Assembly (NCBI RefSeq): GCF_004124325.1
Contig: NZ_QBDT01000001.1
Location: 5,270,001-5,334,000, forward strand
Origin: Streptomyces sp. L2
GTDB lineage: Bacteria; Actinomycetota; Actinomycetes; Streptomycetales; Streptomycetaceae
Length of the DNA: 64,000 bases
Direction: 5' to 3'
The stretch's first letter is position 1; every line of letters begins with the position of its first letter. The notes under the pieces were generated by a model that saw nothing but the letters and a program-made list of their open reading frames with translations, did not search any database and was not told where the DNA came from. Below are positions 27,454 through 36,137 of the stretch, one piece after another. The position numbers and the translations under genes were made by a program.

Positions 27454-28449
27454 TTACCCAGTTCTCCCGGTCTCCCAGTAGGCCCTCGCCCGCCGCTGGG
27501 CCCCCGTCCCGGCCCCCAGCCGGTCAAGGCCCAGCAGGGCGGCGCCCAGCACCGGGCGGGCCGTGACGACCCGGACGTCCGCCTTCGGGGCCCAGCCGGC
27601 CAGCCGTTCCCGGATGCCGTCGTCCAGCTGGGCGTGACCCGCCGTCAGGACACTGCCCCCCAGCAGCACCGGGGTCTCCTCGTCCAGCAGGTCCAGCCGG
27701 GTCAGGGCCACCGTGGCCATGGTGGCCACCTCCTCGGCGAGCCGGCCCACGACCGAACGGGCCACCGGGTCGCCCTGCGCGGCCGTCTCGAACAGCACCG
27801 GCGTCAGCTCGTGCCGCCGCGCGTGCTCCACCTCCTCCAGGTGCAGGGCCTCGATCAGCGCGTACATCGTCGGCAGCCCGAAGTGCGCGGGCAGGGTGCG
27901 GGCCAGCGCGGTCGGCTCGCCCCGCCCGTCCTCCGCGCGCGCGGCGTGCCACAGCGCCTCCTCGGCCAGCCCCCAGCCGCCGCCCCAGTCCCCGGAGATG
28001 CGGCCCAGCGCCGGGAAGCGGGCGGTGCGGCCGTCGGGGCGCATGCCCACGCAGTTGATGCCGGCCCCGCACACCACGGCCACGCCCCGGGGCTCGGCGA
28101 CGCCCGCGCGGAGGATCGCGAACGTGTCGTTGCGGACCTCCACCGACGTGCCCCACGCGCGCGCGTGCAGGGCGGCCGCCAACTGCTCCTCCTCCACCGG
28201 CAGATCGGCGTTGGCGAGGCACGCGGACAGGACATCGACCCCGGTGACGCCCGCCTCGCCGAACGCCCGCCCCACCGGTTCGGCGAGGGCGTCCAGCGCC
28301 GCCGCCACGCCCACCGTGGGCGGCCGGAAGCCGCCGCCGCGCGCGGTGGCCAGCACCTCCCCGTCGGCGCCGACCACGGCCACGTCGGTCTTGCTGTTGC
28401 CCGCGTCGATGGCGAGGACCCTCGCGGTGTCGGTTGCGGTCAGGCCCAC
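27454..28449 (-). CDS. BadF/BadG-type N-acetylglucosamine kinase family protein
   Basis: Protein of 331 residues from a GTG at 28449 that overlaps the GH4 gene by 10 bases. The ASKHA fold is clear: phosphate-1 motif L-A-I-D-A-G-N-S-K-T-D-V, then N-D-T-F-A-I-L-R-A-G, V-V-C-G-A-G-I-N, G-D-W-G-G-G-W-G-L and the adenosine motif V-L-L-G-G-S-V. Relatives phosphorylate GlcNAc or glucosamine with ATP. In this operon it probably phosphorylates the sugar released or used by the GH4 enzyme. It is the last gene of the importer operon. Substrate is inferred from context. Confidence 0.85.
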   Translation of the reverse strand: MGLTATDTARVLAIDAGNSKTDVAVVGADGEVLATARGGGFRPPTVGVAAALDALAEPVGRAFGEAGVTGVDVLSACLANADLPVEEEQLAAALHARAWGTSVEVRNDTFAILRAGVAEPRGVAVVCGAGINCVGMRPDGRTARFPALGRISGDWGGGWGLAEEALWHAARAEDGRGEPTALARTLPAHFGLPTMYALIEALHLEEVEHARRHELTPVLFETAAQGDPVARSVVGRLAEEVATMATVALTRLDLLDEETPVLLGGSVLTAGHAQLDDGIRERLAGWAPKADVRVVTARPVLGAALLGLDRLGAGTGAQRRARAYWETGRTG

Positions 28450-29705
28450 GCGAGATGCTCCCGGTTGTGCGCGATCAGTCGGTCGGTGAGGGTGTCGGCG
28501 TAGGCGTACTGGCCGATCAGGGGGTGGGCGAGCAGGGCGCGGAAGACGCGGTCCCGGCCGCCGCGCAGGGCCGCCTCCAGGGCCAGGTCCTCGTACGCCG
28601 TCACGTTCGCCACCAGGCCCGCGTACAGCGGGTCCAGCTCGGGGACGGGCAGCGGGGCGGTGCCGGACGTGCCGACGGCCGCCTGCACCTCGATCACCGC
28701 GTCGTCCGGCAGGAACGGCAGCGTGCCCTTGTTGAGCGTGTTGACGACCTGGTACGGGCTGCCCGCGCCGCCGAGCAGGGCCGCCGCGAGGTCCACGGCC
28801 GCCTCCGAGTAGTAGGCGCCGCCCCGCTTGGCCAGCAGCGCCGGTTTCTCGTCGAGGGCCGGATCGCCGTACATGGCGAGCAGTTCCTTCTCCATGGCGG
28901 CGACCTCGGCCGCCCGGGACGGCTTGGTGCGCAGCTCGTCGACGACCTGGTCGTGCGCGTAGTAGTAGCGCAGGTAGTACGACGGGACGACGCCGAGCCG
29001 GTCCAACAGGGCGCGGGGCAGCCGCAGGTCGTCGGCGACGGTGTCGCCGTGCTCGGCGAGCAGCTTGGGCAGCACGTTCGCGCCCTCGGGGCCGCCGAGG
29101 CGCACCCCCGTCTCCCAGGTGAGGTGGTTCAGGCCGACGTGGTCCAGGTGCACGTCGGCGGGGGTCACCCCGAGCAGGGCGGCGAACTTGCGCTGGAGCC
29201 CGATCGCCACGTTGCACAGGCCGACCGCCCGGTGACCGGCCTGGAGGAGGGCGCGGGTGACGATGCCGACCGGGTTGGTGAAGTCGATGATCCACGCGCG
29301 CGGGTTGGCACGCCGGACCCGCTCGGCGATGTCCAGGACCACCGGGACGGTGCGCAGCGCCTTGGCGAGGCCGCCGGCGCCGGTGGTCTCCTGGCCGACG
29401 CAGCCGCACTCCAGCGGCCAGGTCTCGTCCTGCTGCCGGGCGGCCTGCCCGCCGACGCGCAGCTGGAGCAGCACCGCGTCGGCGCCGTCGACGCCCGCGT
29501 CCAGGTCGGAGGTGGTGACGATCCGTCCGGTGTGGCCCTGCCTGGCGAAGATGCGGCGGGCCAGTCCGCCGACCAGCTCCAGTCGCTCGGCGGCCGGGTC
29601 GACGAGGACCAGTTCCTCGATGGGCAGGGTGCCGCTGAGCCGGGCGAAGCCGTCGATGAGTTCGGGGGTGTAGGTCGAGCCGCCGCCGACCACGGTGAGT
29701 TTCAC
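28440..29705 (-). CDS. GH4 family 6-phospho-beta-glucosidase-like enzyme
   Basis: Protein of 421 residues starting at GTG 29705, where the sequence begins K-L-T-V-V-G-G-G-S-T-Y-T-P, the NAD-binding loop of GH4. Also present are I-D-F-T-N-P-V-G-I-V-T, G-L-C-N-V-A-I-G (metal-binding Cys), D-H-V-G-L-N-H-L and Y-L-R-Y-Y-Y. GH4 enzymes use NAD+ and Mn2+ and cleave by an oxidation-elimination route. Most known 6-phospho-beta-glucosidases of this family act on phosphorylated disaccharides brought in by PTS; here the uptake system is an ABC importer, and the next gene is a sugar kinase. Whether phosphorylation precedes cleavage is an open question. Confidence 0.9.
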   Translation of the reverse strand: MKLTVVGGGSTYTPELIDGFARLSGTLPIEELVLVDPAAERLELVGGLARRIFARQGHTGRIVTTSDLDAGVDGADAVLLQLRVGGQAARQQDETWPLECGCVGQETTGAGGLAKALRTVPVVLDIAERVRRANPRAWIIDFTNPVGIVTRALLQAGHRAVGLCNVAIGLQRKFAALLGVTPADVHLDHVGLNHLTWETGVRLGGPEGANVLPKLLAEHGDTVADDLRLPRALLDRLGVVPSYYLRYYYAHDQVVDELRTKPSRAAEVAAMEKELLAMYGDPALDEKPALLAKRGGAYYSEAAVDLAAALLGGAGSPYQVVNTLNKGTLPFLPDDAVIEVQAAVGTSGTAPLPVPELDPLYAGLVANVTAYEDLALEAALRGGRDRVFRALLAHPLIGQYAYADTLTDRLIAHNREHLAWA

Positions 29706-29795
29706 TGGAGGTGCCCTCGCTTTTGGAGTTGGGTGATGTCGTTCATCGGCCGGGGGTCCGGGGGTCGTCCCCCGGGAAAGCACGGCATACGTGGT

Positions 29796-30692
29796 TCAAC
29801 CCTTCACTCCGGTGAGCGTGACGCCCTCGACGAACGCCTTCTGCGCGAAGAAGAACACGAGGATCACGGGGGCCATGACCAGCACCGTCGCGGCCATGGT
29901 GAGGTTCCAGTCGGTGTGGTGGGCGCCCTTGAAGGACTCCAGGCCGTAGCTGAGGGTCCAGGCGCCGGGATTCTCGGACGCGTAGATCTGCGGGCCGAAG
30001 TAGTCGTTCCAGGCGTAGAAGAACTGGAACAGGGCGACGGCCGCGATGCCCGGCTTCGCCATCGGCAGGACGACCTTCAGCAGCGTGCGCAGGTCGCCGC
30101 AGCCGTCCACCCGGGCCGCGTCCAGGTACTCGTTCGGGATGGTCATCAGGAACTGCCGCAGCAGGAAGATGGAGAACGCGTCGCCGAACGCCATCGGGAT
30201 GATCAGCGGCCACAGCGTGCCCGACAGGTCCAGCTGCTTCGCCCAGAAGAGGTACATCGGGATGATGACGACCTGCGGGGGCAGCATCATCATCGAGATG
30301 ACCAGCATCAGGGCCAGGTTGCGGCCCCGGAAGCGGAACTTGGCGAGCGCGTACGCCACCGGGATCGACGACACCACGGTCAGCACGGTGCCGAGACCGG
30401 CGTAGATCAGCGTGTTCTTCCACCAGGTGAGGAAGCCCGGAGTGTCGAGCACGGCCTTGTAGTTGCCCCACTCCCAGGTGTGCGGGATCAGGTCCCGGCT
30501 GAGGGCCTGGCTGTCGCTCATCAGCGAGGTGAGGAACACGAACACGAAGGGGAGGGTGAAGAACAGCGCGGCGGCGACCCCGAGGGAGTGGATCGCCACC
30601 CACTCCAGCAGCGCCCGGCGCTTCGCGGTCCGCTCGGCGGCGTACGACACCGGGGGCGCGGGCCGCACCGGCTTGTCCAGTACCTGGGTCAT
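29796..30692 (-). CDS. carbohydrate ABC transporter permease (MalG type)
   Basis: Protein of 298 residues with six membrane spans (first at about 38-58). The EAA loop reads E-Y-L-D-A-A-R-V-D-G-C-G, followed by L-P-M-A-K-P-G-I, the ATPase contact of sugar importers. It ends V-E-G-V-T-L-T-G-V-K-G as typical MalG-like proteins do. It forms the inner-membrane channel with the MalF-type protein encoded 2 bases upstream. No ATPase gene is in the operon; Streptomyces sugar importers usually share the ATPase MsiK encoded elsewhere. Confidence 0.93.
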   Translation of the reverse strand: MTQVLDKPVRPAPPVSYAAERTAKRRALLEWVAIHSLGVAAALFFTLPFVFVFLTSLMSDSQALSRDLIPHTWEWGNYKAVLDTPGFLTWWKNTLIYAGLGTVLTVVSSIPVAYALAKFRFRGRNLALMLVISMMMLPPQVVIIPMYLFWAKQLDLSGTLWPLIIPMAFGDAFSIFLLRQFLMTIPNEYLDAARVDGCGDLRTLLKVVLPMAKPGIAAVALFQFFYAWNDYFGPQIYASENPGAWTLSYGLESFKGAHHTDWNLTMAATVLVMAPVILVFFFAQKAFVEGVTLTGVKG

Positions 30693-30694
30693 GG

Positions 30695-31660
30695 TCAGTC
30701 ACCTGCCTGGATGAGACCGCCCCGGCGCCGCATCAACAGCGCGGTGAACGCCATCGACAGGGCGAACAGCACCAGGGCCACCACACACGCGGAGCCGTAG
30801 TCGAAGCGCTGGAAGCCGAGGTTGTAGACGAGCTGGGGGAGGGTGAGCGTGGACTTGTCCGGGTAGCCGGGCTCGAACTGGGTGCCGGCGCCCTGGATGA
30901 CGCCGGAGGCGACCTTCCCGGCGATCAGCGGCTGCGTGTAGTACTGCATGGTCTGGATCACGCCGGTGACGACGGCGAACATCACGATCGGCGAGATGTT
31001 CGGCAGGGTGACGTACCGGAACCGCTGCCAGGGGGAGGCCCCGTCCAGCTCGGCGGCCTCGTACTGCTCGGCCGGCACGTCCAGCAGCGCCGCCATGAAG
31101 ATGACCATCAGGTCGCCGATGCCCCACAGCGCGAGCAGCGTGAGGGCCGGCTTGGACCAGGTGGGGTCGTTGAACCAGCCGGGGGCCGGGACGCCGACCT
31201 TCTCCAGGATCGAGTTCACCGGCCCGGTCCCCGGGTTGAGCAGGAACGCGAAGGCCATGGTGGCCGCGACCGGCGGGGCCAGATAGGGCAGGTAGAACAG
31301 GGTGCGGAAGACACCCGTGGCTGTCTTGATCTTGGTGATGAGCAGGCCGACGCCGAGGCCGAAGGCGACCCGTAGCGTCACCATCACCACGACCAGCCAC
31401 AGGGTGTTGCGCAGGGCGGGCCAGAACAGCGGGTAGTGCTCGAAGACGTACGTCCAGTTCTTCCCGCCGCTCCACGTCGGCGCCTTGAAGCCGTCGTAGT
31501 GCATGAACGAGAAGTAGACCGTGGAGACCAGCGGGTACGCGAAGAAGACCGCGAAGCCGATCAGCCAGGGCGACATGAAGGCGAGCGTGCGCAGCGCCTT
31601 CCGGCGGCGCCTCGACGCGAGGCTGCCGGGGCGCATCGACACCGACGGGATGGCACTCAT
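30695..31660 (-). CDS. carbohydrate ABC transporter permease (MalF type)
   Basis: Protein of 321 residues from the ATG at 31660. Six hydrophobic spans; the first, P-W-L-I-G-F-A-V-F-F-A-Y-P, is a common MalF/UgpA start. The EAA motif is E-Q-Y-E-A-A-E-L-D-G-A-S, with L-P-N-I-S-P-I after it. It is separated from the binding-protein gene by 2 bases and from the MalG-type gene by 2, so the three are one transcription unit. Transport energy must come from an unlinked ATPase. Confidence 0.93.
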   Translation of the reverse strand: MSAIPSVSMRPGSLASRRRRKALRTLAFMSPWLIGFAVFFAYPLVSTVYFSFMHYDGFKAPTWSGGKNWTYVFEHYPLFWPALRNTLWLVVVMVTLRVAFGLGVGLLITKIKTATGVFRTLFYLPYLAPPVAATMAFAFLLNPGTGPVNSILEKVGVPAPGWFNDPTWSKPALTLLALWGIGDLMVIFMAALLDVPAEQYEAAELDGASPWQRFRYVTLPNISPIVMFAVVTGVIQTMQYYTQPLIAGKVASGVIQGAGTQFEPGYPDKSTLTLPQLVYNLGFQRFDYGSACVVALVLFALSMAFTALLMRRRGGLIQAGD

Positions 31661-31662
31661 GG

Positions 31663-33015
31663 CTACTTGGCCTGCGCGATATCGGTGTCGATCTGCGCGG
31701 CCGTCTTCCGCAGGCCGGCCTTGAGGTCCGTGACCTTGCCGCTCTCGTAGTCGTACCCGAACTGCTGGATCGTCACCAGGTACACCCCGCCGTTGATGGA
31801 CGCCGGAGTGGTGGTGGACTGCGGGTCGGCGGCGATGTCCAGGAACGTCTTGAAGCGCGGGTCGTACTTGAGCTTGGGGGACTTCAGGGCGGCCAGCGTC
31901 GAGGGCACGTTGTGGATGCCGTTGGCGAAGCCGACCACCGCGTCGGTGTCGGTGGTGATGTACTTGACGAACTCCCAGGCCGCGTTCTGCTTGTGGCTGT
32001 TGGCCGCGATGCCGGCGATGGTGCCGGTGATGTAGCCCTTGCCGTACTGGTCGGCCTGGTCGTCGGGGACGGGCAGGGGGGCCACCCCGATCTCGAACTT
32101 CGGCTTGGCGTCCTCGGCCATGCCCAGGCGCCACTCGCCATCGAGCTGCATGGCGACCTGCCCGGTGTGGAAGGGGTGCTTGGCGCCCCACTCGTCACCG
32201 AGGGTGGCCCGGTACTTCTCCAGCCTCTTGAACCCGCCGAGTTCGTCCACGAGCCGCTTCTGCAGCTCGAAGCCCTTGGTGAACGCCGGGTCCTTGGCCA
32301 GGTTCGACTTGCCGTCCTTGTCGAAGTAGGTCGGCGAGAACTGGGCGAAGTAGTGCTCGGTCGTGGTCTCCCAGCCGTGGTAGTCCGGCATGAAGCCCAG
32401 CTGCTGGTAGCCGTCGCCCTTCTCGATCGTCAGCTTCTTGGCGTCGGCCTCGAACTCCGACCAGGTCTTCGGCGGCTGCGCGATGCCCGCCTTCTGGAAC
32501 GCCGTCTTGTTGTAGTACAGCCCGTACGCGTCGCCCAGCAGCGGCACCGTGCAGCGGTCGCCGTCGAACTGGGTGTACTCGTTCATCGTCTTCGGGAACG
32601 TCTTCTCCGGGTCGATCGCCGACTTCTTGAAGAACGGGTTGAGGTCGACCAGCGCCCCCGAGGAGCAGAACTTGCCGACGTTGTTCGTCGTGAACGACGA
32701 GATCACGTCGGGCGCCTTGGAACCGCCGGTGCGCAGCGCCTGGTTGATCTTGTCGTCGGTCATGTTGCCGACGACGTTCACGTGGATGTTGGGGTGCGCC
32801 TTCTCGAAGCCGTCGACCAGGGACGTGACGGCCTTGACCTCGTTCGGCGCGCTCCAGGCGTGCCAGAAGTTGATCGTCGTGTCCTTGGTGGCGTCGTCGT
32901 TCGCGCCGGAGTCCGACTGGCCGGTGCAGGCGGTGGTCAGCAGGGCGAGCGACGAGGCGAGAACAGTCAGGGCGAAAGCCGTCTTTCGGGCAGCCGAGGG
33001 TATGGCTTCGGGCAT
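31663..33015 (-). CDS. extracellular solute-binding lipoprotein for carbohydrate import
   Basis: Protein of 450 residues. The signal peptide ends with lipobox L-T-T-A-C (about residues 26-30), so the mature protein is lipid-anchored outside the membrane. The family 1 binding fold follows: I-N-F-W-H-A-W-S, G-F-E-K-A-H-P-N-I, A-P-D-V-I-S-S-F, Y-G-L-Y-Y-N-K and G-D-E-W-G...Q-V-A-M-Q-L-D-G-E-W. Such proteins deliver mono- or oligosaccharides to MalF/MalG permeases. The associated GH4 enzyme and amino-sugar-type kinase point to a beta-linked disaccharide or amino-sugar ligand, which is inference. It is preceded by 73 bases after the ROK gene. Confidence 0.93.
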   Translation of the reverse strand: MPEAIPSAARKTAFALTVLASSLALLTTACTGQSDSGANDDATKDTTINFWHAWSAPNEVKAVTSLVDGFEKAHPNIHVNVVGNMTDDKINQALRTGGSKAPDVISSFTTNNVGKFCSSGALVDLNPFFKKSAIDPEKTFPKTMNEYTQFDGDRCTVPLLGDAYGLYYNKTAFQKAGIAQPPKTWSEFEADAKKLTIEKGDGYQQLGFMPDYHGWETTTEHYFAQFSPTYFDKDGKSNLAKDPAFTKGFELQKRLVDELGGFKRLEKYRATLGDEWGAKHPFHTGQVAMQLDGEWRLGMAEDAKPKFEIGVAPLPVPDDQADQYGKGYITGTIAGIAANSHKQNAAWEFVKYITTDTDAVVGFANGIHNVPSTLAALKSPKLKYDPRFKTFLDIAADPQSTTTPASINGGVYLVTIQQFGYDYESGKVTDLKAGLRKTAAQIDTDIAQAK

Positions 33016-33088
33016 GGCGGGATCTCCCAGGGACGGGGTGGGTGAACTGAGGGACTCGGGACTCAGGACTCAGGAGAGGGTGGGGGCC

Positions 33089-34312
33089 TCAGCGGGAGGT
33101 GTCGAAGACCTCGTCGCGGGTGGCCGCGAGGGCGCGCTCAAGGGCGCCGCGCAGGACCGGGTGTTCGAGGACGTCGCCGACGACGAGCCGGGGCCGGGCG
33201 GCCGCCAGCTCCTCCAGCTCGGCCTGGACAAGGCCGCGCAGCACCTCGCCGCCGGCCGTCAGCGCGGAGCCGCTGAGGACGACGAGTTCGGGGTCGAGGA
33301 CGGAGACGAGCGAGGCGAGACCGGTGGCCAGCCGGGTCGCGTAGGTCTGCAGCAGCTCCCGGTAGGGGCCGCTCGTGTGGTCGGCGGCACGGGCCACCAG
33401 CTCGGCCGCGCTCTCGGTGTACGGCCCCTGGGGCAGGTTCTCGATGCCGAGTTCCCGGGCCAGCTTCGGCACCGCCTGGGAGCCGGCCAGCTCCTGGTAG
33501 CCGCCGCTGTTGGCCTTGGTGACCTGGCGCACCAGGGGCGTGCCCGGCACCGGCAGGAAGCCGACCTCGCCGGCGCCGCCGGTCCAGCCCCGGTGCAGCC
33601 GCCCGCCGAGGACCAGGGCGGCGCCGAGGCCCTCCTGGTTCCACAGCAGCACGAAGTCCGCGTGGCCCCGGGCGGCGCCGAGCCGGAGTTCGGCGACGGC
33701 GACGAGGTTGACGTCGTTCTCGTACTCGACCGGCATCGGCAGCGCCGCCGCCAGTTCGTCGAGCAGTGTGGGGGAGTGCCAGCCGGGCAGGTGCGAGGCG
33801 TAGCGCAGCCGGCCGGTGTTGGGGTCGAAGGCGCCGGGTGTGCCGATGACCAGGCGGTGCACGTCGGACCGGGCGAGCCCGGCGGCCTTGACGGCGCCTT
33901 CGAGGGCCTCGGTGACCTGCTGGAGGACGGGCTGGGCCGGGCGCCGGCCGGGGGTGGGCAGCTCGTGCTCGCCGACCGTGCGGCCGGTGATGTCGGCGAC
34001 GGCGGCGCGGATGCGGTGCGGGGTGACGTCGAGCGCGGCGGCGTACGCGGCGGCGGGGTTGACCGCGTACAGCTGGGCGTTGGGCCCCGGCCGGCCCTCA
34101 CTGGTGCCGGTGACCCGGACCAGCCCGGCCGCCTCCAGCCGGGCCAGCAGCTGGGAGGCGGTCGGCTTGGACAGGCCGGTGAGCTTGCCGATCCGGGTGC
34201 GGGAGAGCGGCCCGTGCTCCAGGAGGAGGTCCAGGGCGGCGCGGTCGTTCATGGCGCGCAGGACGCGCGGGGTGCCCGGCGTACCGGCCGTTCCTGCCAT
34301 GTCTGTCGCCAC
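33089..34312 (-). CDS. ROK family transcriptional regulator
   Basis: Protein of 407 residues. An N-terminal winged helix (about 20-80) has L-S-R-T-R-I-G-K-L-T-G-L-S-K-P-T-A-S. The ROK sugar-binding domain follows: A-A-L-D-V-T-P-H-R-I, V-I-G-T-P-G-A-F and E-N-D-V-N-L-V-A-V-A-E. A Trp-Asn-Gln segment and the G-G-A-G-E-V-G-F ROK motif come next; the usual zinc Cys cluster after it is not obvious. It probably represses the importer operon encoded 73 bases downstream and its own promoter. The palindrome at 34407-34421 is the likely operator. Confidence 0.92.
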   Translation of the reverse strand: MATDMAGTAGTPGTPRVLRAMNDRAALDLLLEHGPLSRTRIGKLTGLSKPTASQLLARLEAAGLVRVTGTSEGRPGPNAQLYAVNPAAAYAAALDVTPHRIRAAVADITGRTVGEHELPTPGRRPAQPVLQQVTEALEGAVKAAGLARSDVHRLVIGTPGAFDPNTGRLRYASHLPGWHSPTLLDELAAALPMPVEYENDVNLVAVAELRLGAARGHADFVLLWNQEGLGAALVLGGRLHRGWTGGAGEVGFLPVPGTPLVRQVTKANSGGYQELAGSQAVPKLARELGIENLPQGPYTESAAELVARAADHTSGPYRELLQTYATRLATGLASLVSVLDPELVVLSGSALTAGGEVLRGLVQAELEELAAARPRLVVGDVLEHPVLRGALERALAATRDEVFDTSR

Positions 34313-34341
34313 CTGCCCTTCAACTGCTCAGCTTCTCAACA

Positions 34342-34402
34342 TGATCACCGGAAGTCCACCGAGGGTGCCGGGGGAGGCTTCCGGGGGTGCCTCCGGTGAT
34401 CA
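34342..34402. promoter_or_regulatory. 11-bp inverted repeat upstream of the ROK gene
   Basis: TGATCACCGGA at 34342-34352 is matched by TCCGGTGATCA at 34392-34402, with a 39-base GC-rich spacer. It sits between the ROK start codon and the TTTCCTA palindrome. It may be a second operator (looping) or an RNA hairpin in the leader. Confidence 0.5.
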
Positions 34403-34406
34403 CTGT

Positions 34407-34421
34407 TAGGAAAGTTTCCTA
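34407..34421. promoter_or_regulatory. palindromic operator TAGGAAAGTTTCCTA
   Basis: A perfect 15-bp palindrome apart from the central base, about 95 bases upstream of the ROK start. The AT-rich GGAAA/TTTCC core matches the style of operators bound by ROK repressors in Streptomyces. It is the only such site seen near this operon. Confidence 0.7.
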
Positions 34422-34481
34422 TTCGGATGGGAGGAACGTAAGCCCAGGACGAAGGGGGAGTCAATAGACAACGAACGACAG

Positions 34482-34517
34482 CGCCCCCGAGGCAACGGAG
34501 TCGTTACCTCGGGGGCG
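34482..34517. terminator. strong hairpin between ROK and mscS genes
   Basis: CGCCCCCGAGGCAACG pairs with CGTTACCTCGGGGGCG around a GAGT loop, with one mismatch in 16 pairs. It lies downstream of the minus-strand mscS gene and upstream of the ROK promoter, so it should terminate mscS transcription. No long T run follows, as is usual in Streptomyces. Confidence 0.7.
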
Positions 34518-34600
34518 TTCGTGTCGTGGGCCTCGGGGGCGTCCTGCCGTGGGCCTCGGGGGCGTCCCCGTCCTGGACCTCGGGGCCTCGGGGGGCCCTG
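34505..34600. repeat. direct repeats of CCTCGGGGGCGT
   Basis: The right arm of the hairpin, GCCTCGGGGGCGTCC, is repeated twice more downstream (near 34530 and 34553), and a degenerate copy, GACCTCGGGGCC, follows. The array looks like local duplication of a terminator arm. Confidence 0.5.
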
Positions 34601-34660
34601 TCGCGGCGAGGGGCCGCTACTCGGCGGGGACCGGCGGCCGCCCGGTGGTCACGTGCCAGG

Positions 34661-35773
34661 TCACTTGCCCGGCCCGGGCTGGGGTGCGATCGGCGCCGCC
34701 GCCCGCGACTGCGGGGACGTGGCGCTGGAGTACGCCGACGGCGGCGCGACCGACGCGGCCGGGTCCGGGGCGTCCTCCTCGTCCTCCACGGCCGTCGCCC
34801 CGCCCACGATGCGGATGCTCGCCGCGTCGAACGCCCGCTTGATCCGCCAGCGCAGCTCCCGCTCGACGGTGGTGGACTTGCCGGGCATGGTCCGGGCGGA
34901 GACCCGCACCACCATGGAGTCGAGCAGCACGCTGTCCAGGCCGAGGACCTCCACCTGGCCCCACAGCAGCTCGTTCCAGGGCTCTTCCTTGCTCATCTTC
35001 TCGGCGACCTCGGTGAGGGTCGCCTTCACCCGGTCCAGGTCCTCGCTCGCCTTCACGGTCACGTCGACCCCGGCCGTGGCCCAGCCCTGGGAGAGGTTGC
35101 CGATCCGCTTGACCTCGCCGTTGCGGACGTACCAGATCTCGCCGCCGTCCCCGCGCAGCTTGGTCACCCGCAGGCCGACCTCGATGACCTCGCCGGAGGC
35201 CACGCCCGCGTCGATCGTGTCGCCGACGCCGTACTGGTCCTCCAGGATCATGAACACGCCGGACAGGAAGTCCGTGACCAGGTTCCGGGCGCCGAAACCG
35301 ATCGCCACGCCCGCCACCCCGGCGGAGGCCAGCAGCGGGGCCAGGTTGATCTTGAAAGTGGACAGCACCATCAGCGCGGCCGTGCCGAGGATCAGGAAGC
35401 TCGCCACCGACCGCAGCACCGAGCCGATCGCCGCCGACCGCTGCCGGCGCCGCTCGGCGTTCACCAGCAGCCCGCTCAGCCCGCCGCCGTCGCCCGACTG
35501 CGCGGACCGGTTCATCCGGTCGATGAACTTGGTGATCGCTCGTCGTACGACCGCTCTGAGCGCGAACGCGACCACCACGACCAGCAGGATCTGCAGGCCC
35601 ATCGCGAGCCACGTCGACCAGTTCTGCTCGACCCAGCTCGCCGCGTTGTTCGCGCTCTCCTGGGCGTCCTGGAGCGACGGCACGGCCGGAGTCACCGACC
35701 CGGACGGCGTCGGGGACGGCGACGCGCCTGCGGCGAGCAGGACGGCGGGCAAGGACACGGCGGGTACCTCCAT
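34661..35773 (-). CDS. MscS-family mechanosensitive channel
   Basis: Protein of 370 residues from the ATG at 35773. A short lumenal N-terminus precedes helix 1 (about 60-80, L-A-M-G-L-Q-I-L-L-V-V-V), helix 2 (about 120-138) and the pore helix L-L-A-S-A-G-V-A-G-V-A-I-G-F-G-A-R-N. The MscS beta domain follows with D-Q-Y-G-V-G-D-T-I-D, G-E-V-I-E-V-G-L-R-V-T and G-E-V-K-R-I-G-N-L-S. A Pro/Ala/Ser-rich tail ends the protein. Such channels release solutes during osmotic downshock. The gene is transcribed alone. Confidence 0.93.
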   Translation of the reverse strand: MEVPAVSLPAVLLAAGASPSPTPSGSVTPAVPSLQDAQESANNAASWVEQNWSTWLAMGLQILLVVVVAFALRAVVRRAITKFIDRMNRSAQSGDGGGLSGLLVNAERRRQRSAAIGSVLRSVASFLILGTAALMVLSTFKINLAPLLASAGVAGVAIGFGARNLVTDFLSGVFMILEDQYGVGDTIDAGVASGEVIEVGLRVTKLRGDGGEIWYVRNGEVKRIGNLSQGWATAGVDVTVKASEDLDRVKATLTEVAEKMSKEEPWNELLWGQVEVLGLDSVLLDSMVVRVSARTMPGKSTTVERELRWRIKRAFDAASIRIVGGATAVEDEEDAPDPAASVAPPSAYSSATSPQSRAAAPIAPQPGPGK

Positions 35774-36137
35774 GGTGCATGCGCGGCCCGTGCCGGTGGG
35801 GCGGACGGTCGGGGTCTTCGCGGTCTTCCGGGGCGAAGCGGTCTCCCGGGCGGTTTCGGCTTCACCGGAGATCACGAAAAGGTCACCGGACGGACAGAGG
35901 CACCACACTAACGGGGCATTGCGTATGCCCCGTGCCGTTCCGGCCGCCGGGGGCGCAGGAGAGACGGGGCTCACCAGGGCGTGAACAGCACGGGGTCCTG
36001 GGGATGTATCAGGTGTGGTCGAAAACACTCCCAGCCCGTTACCGGGACATGGTGGCGCTTCCACCAGGCATGAGGGGAGACTGACTGCAGATCGTCCCGG
36101 CGCGAGCCACGCGCCGCCGACGCCCAAGGAGGCACCC
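35774..36137. other. divergent intergenic region mscS / HNH gene
   Basis: About 360 bases with no convincing gene. It contains the hairpin ACGGGGCAT-tgcgt-ATGCCCCGT at 35911-35933, and the Shine-Dalgarno AAGGAGG at 36126-36132 for the HNH gene. Both promoters must lie here. Confidence 0.5.
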
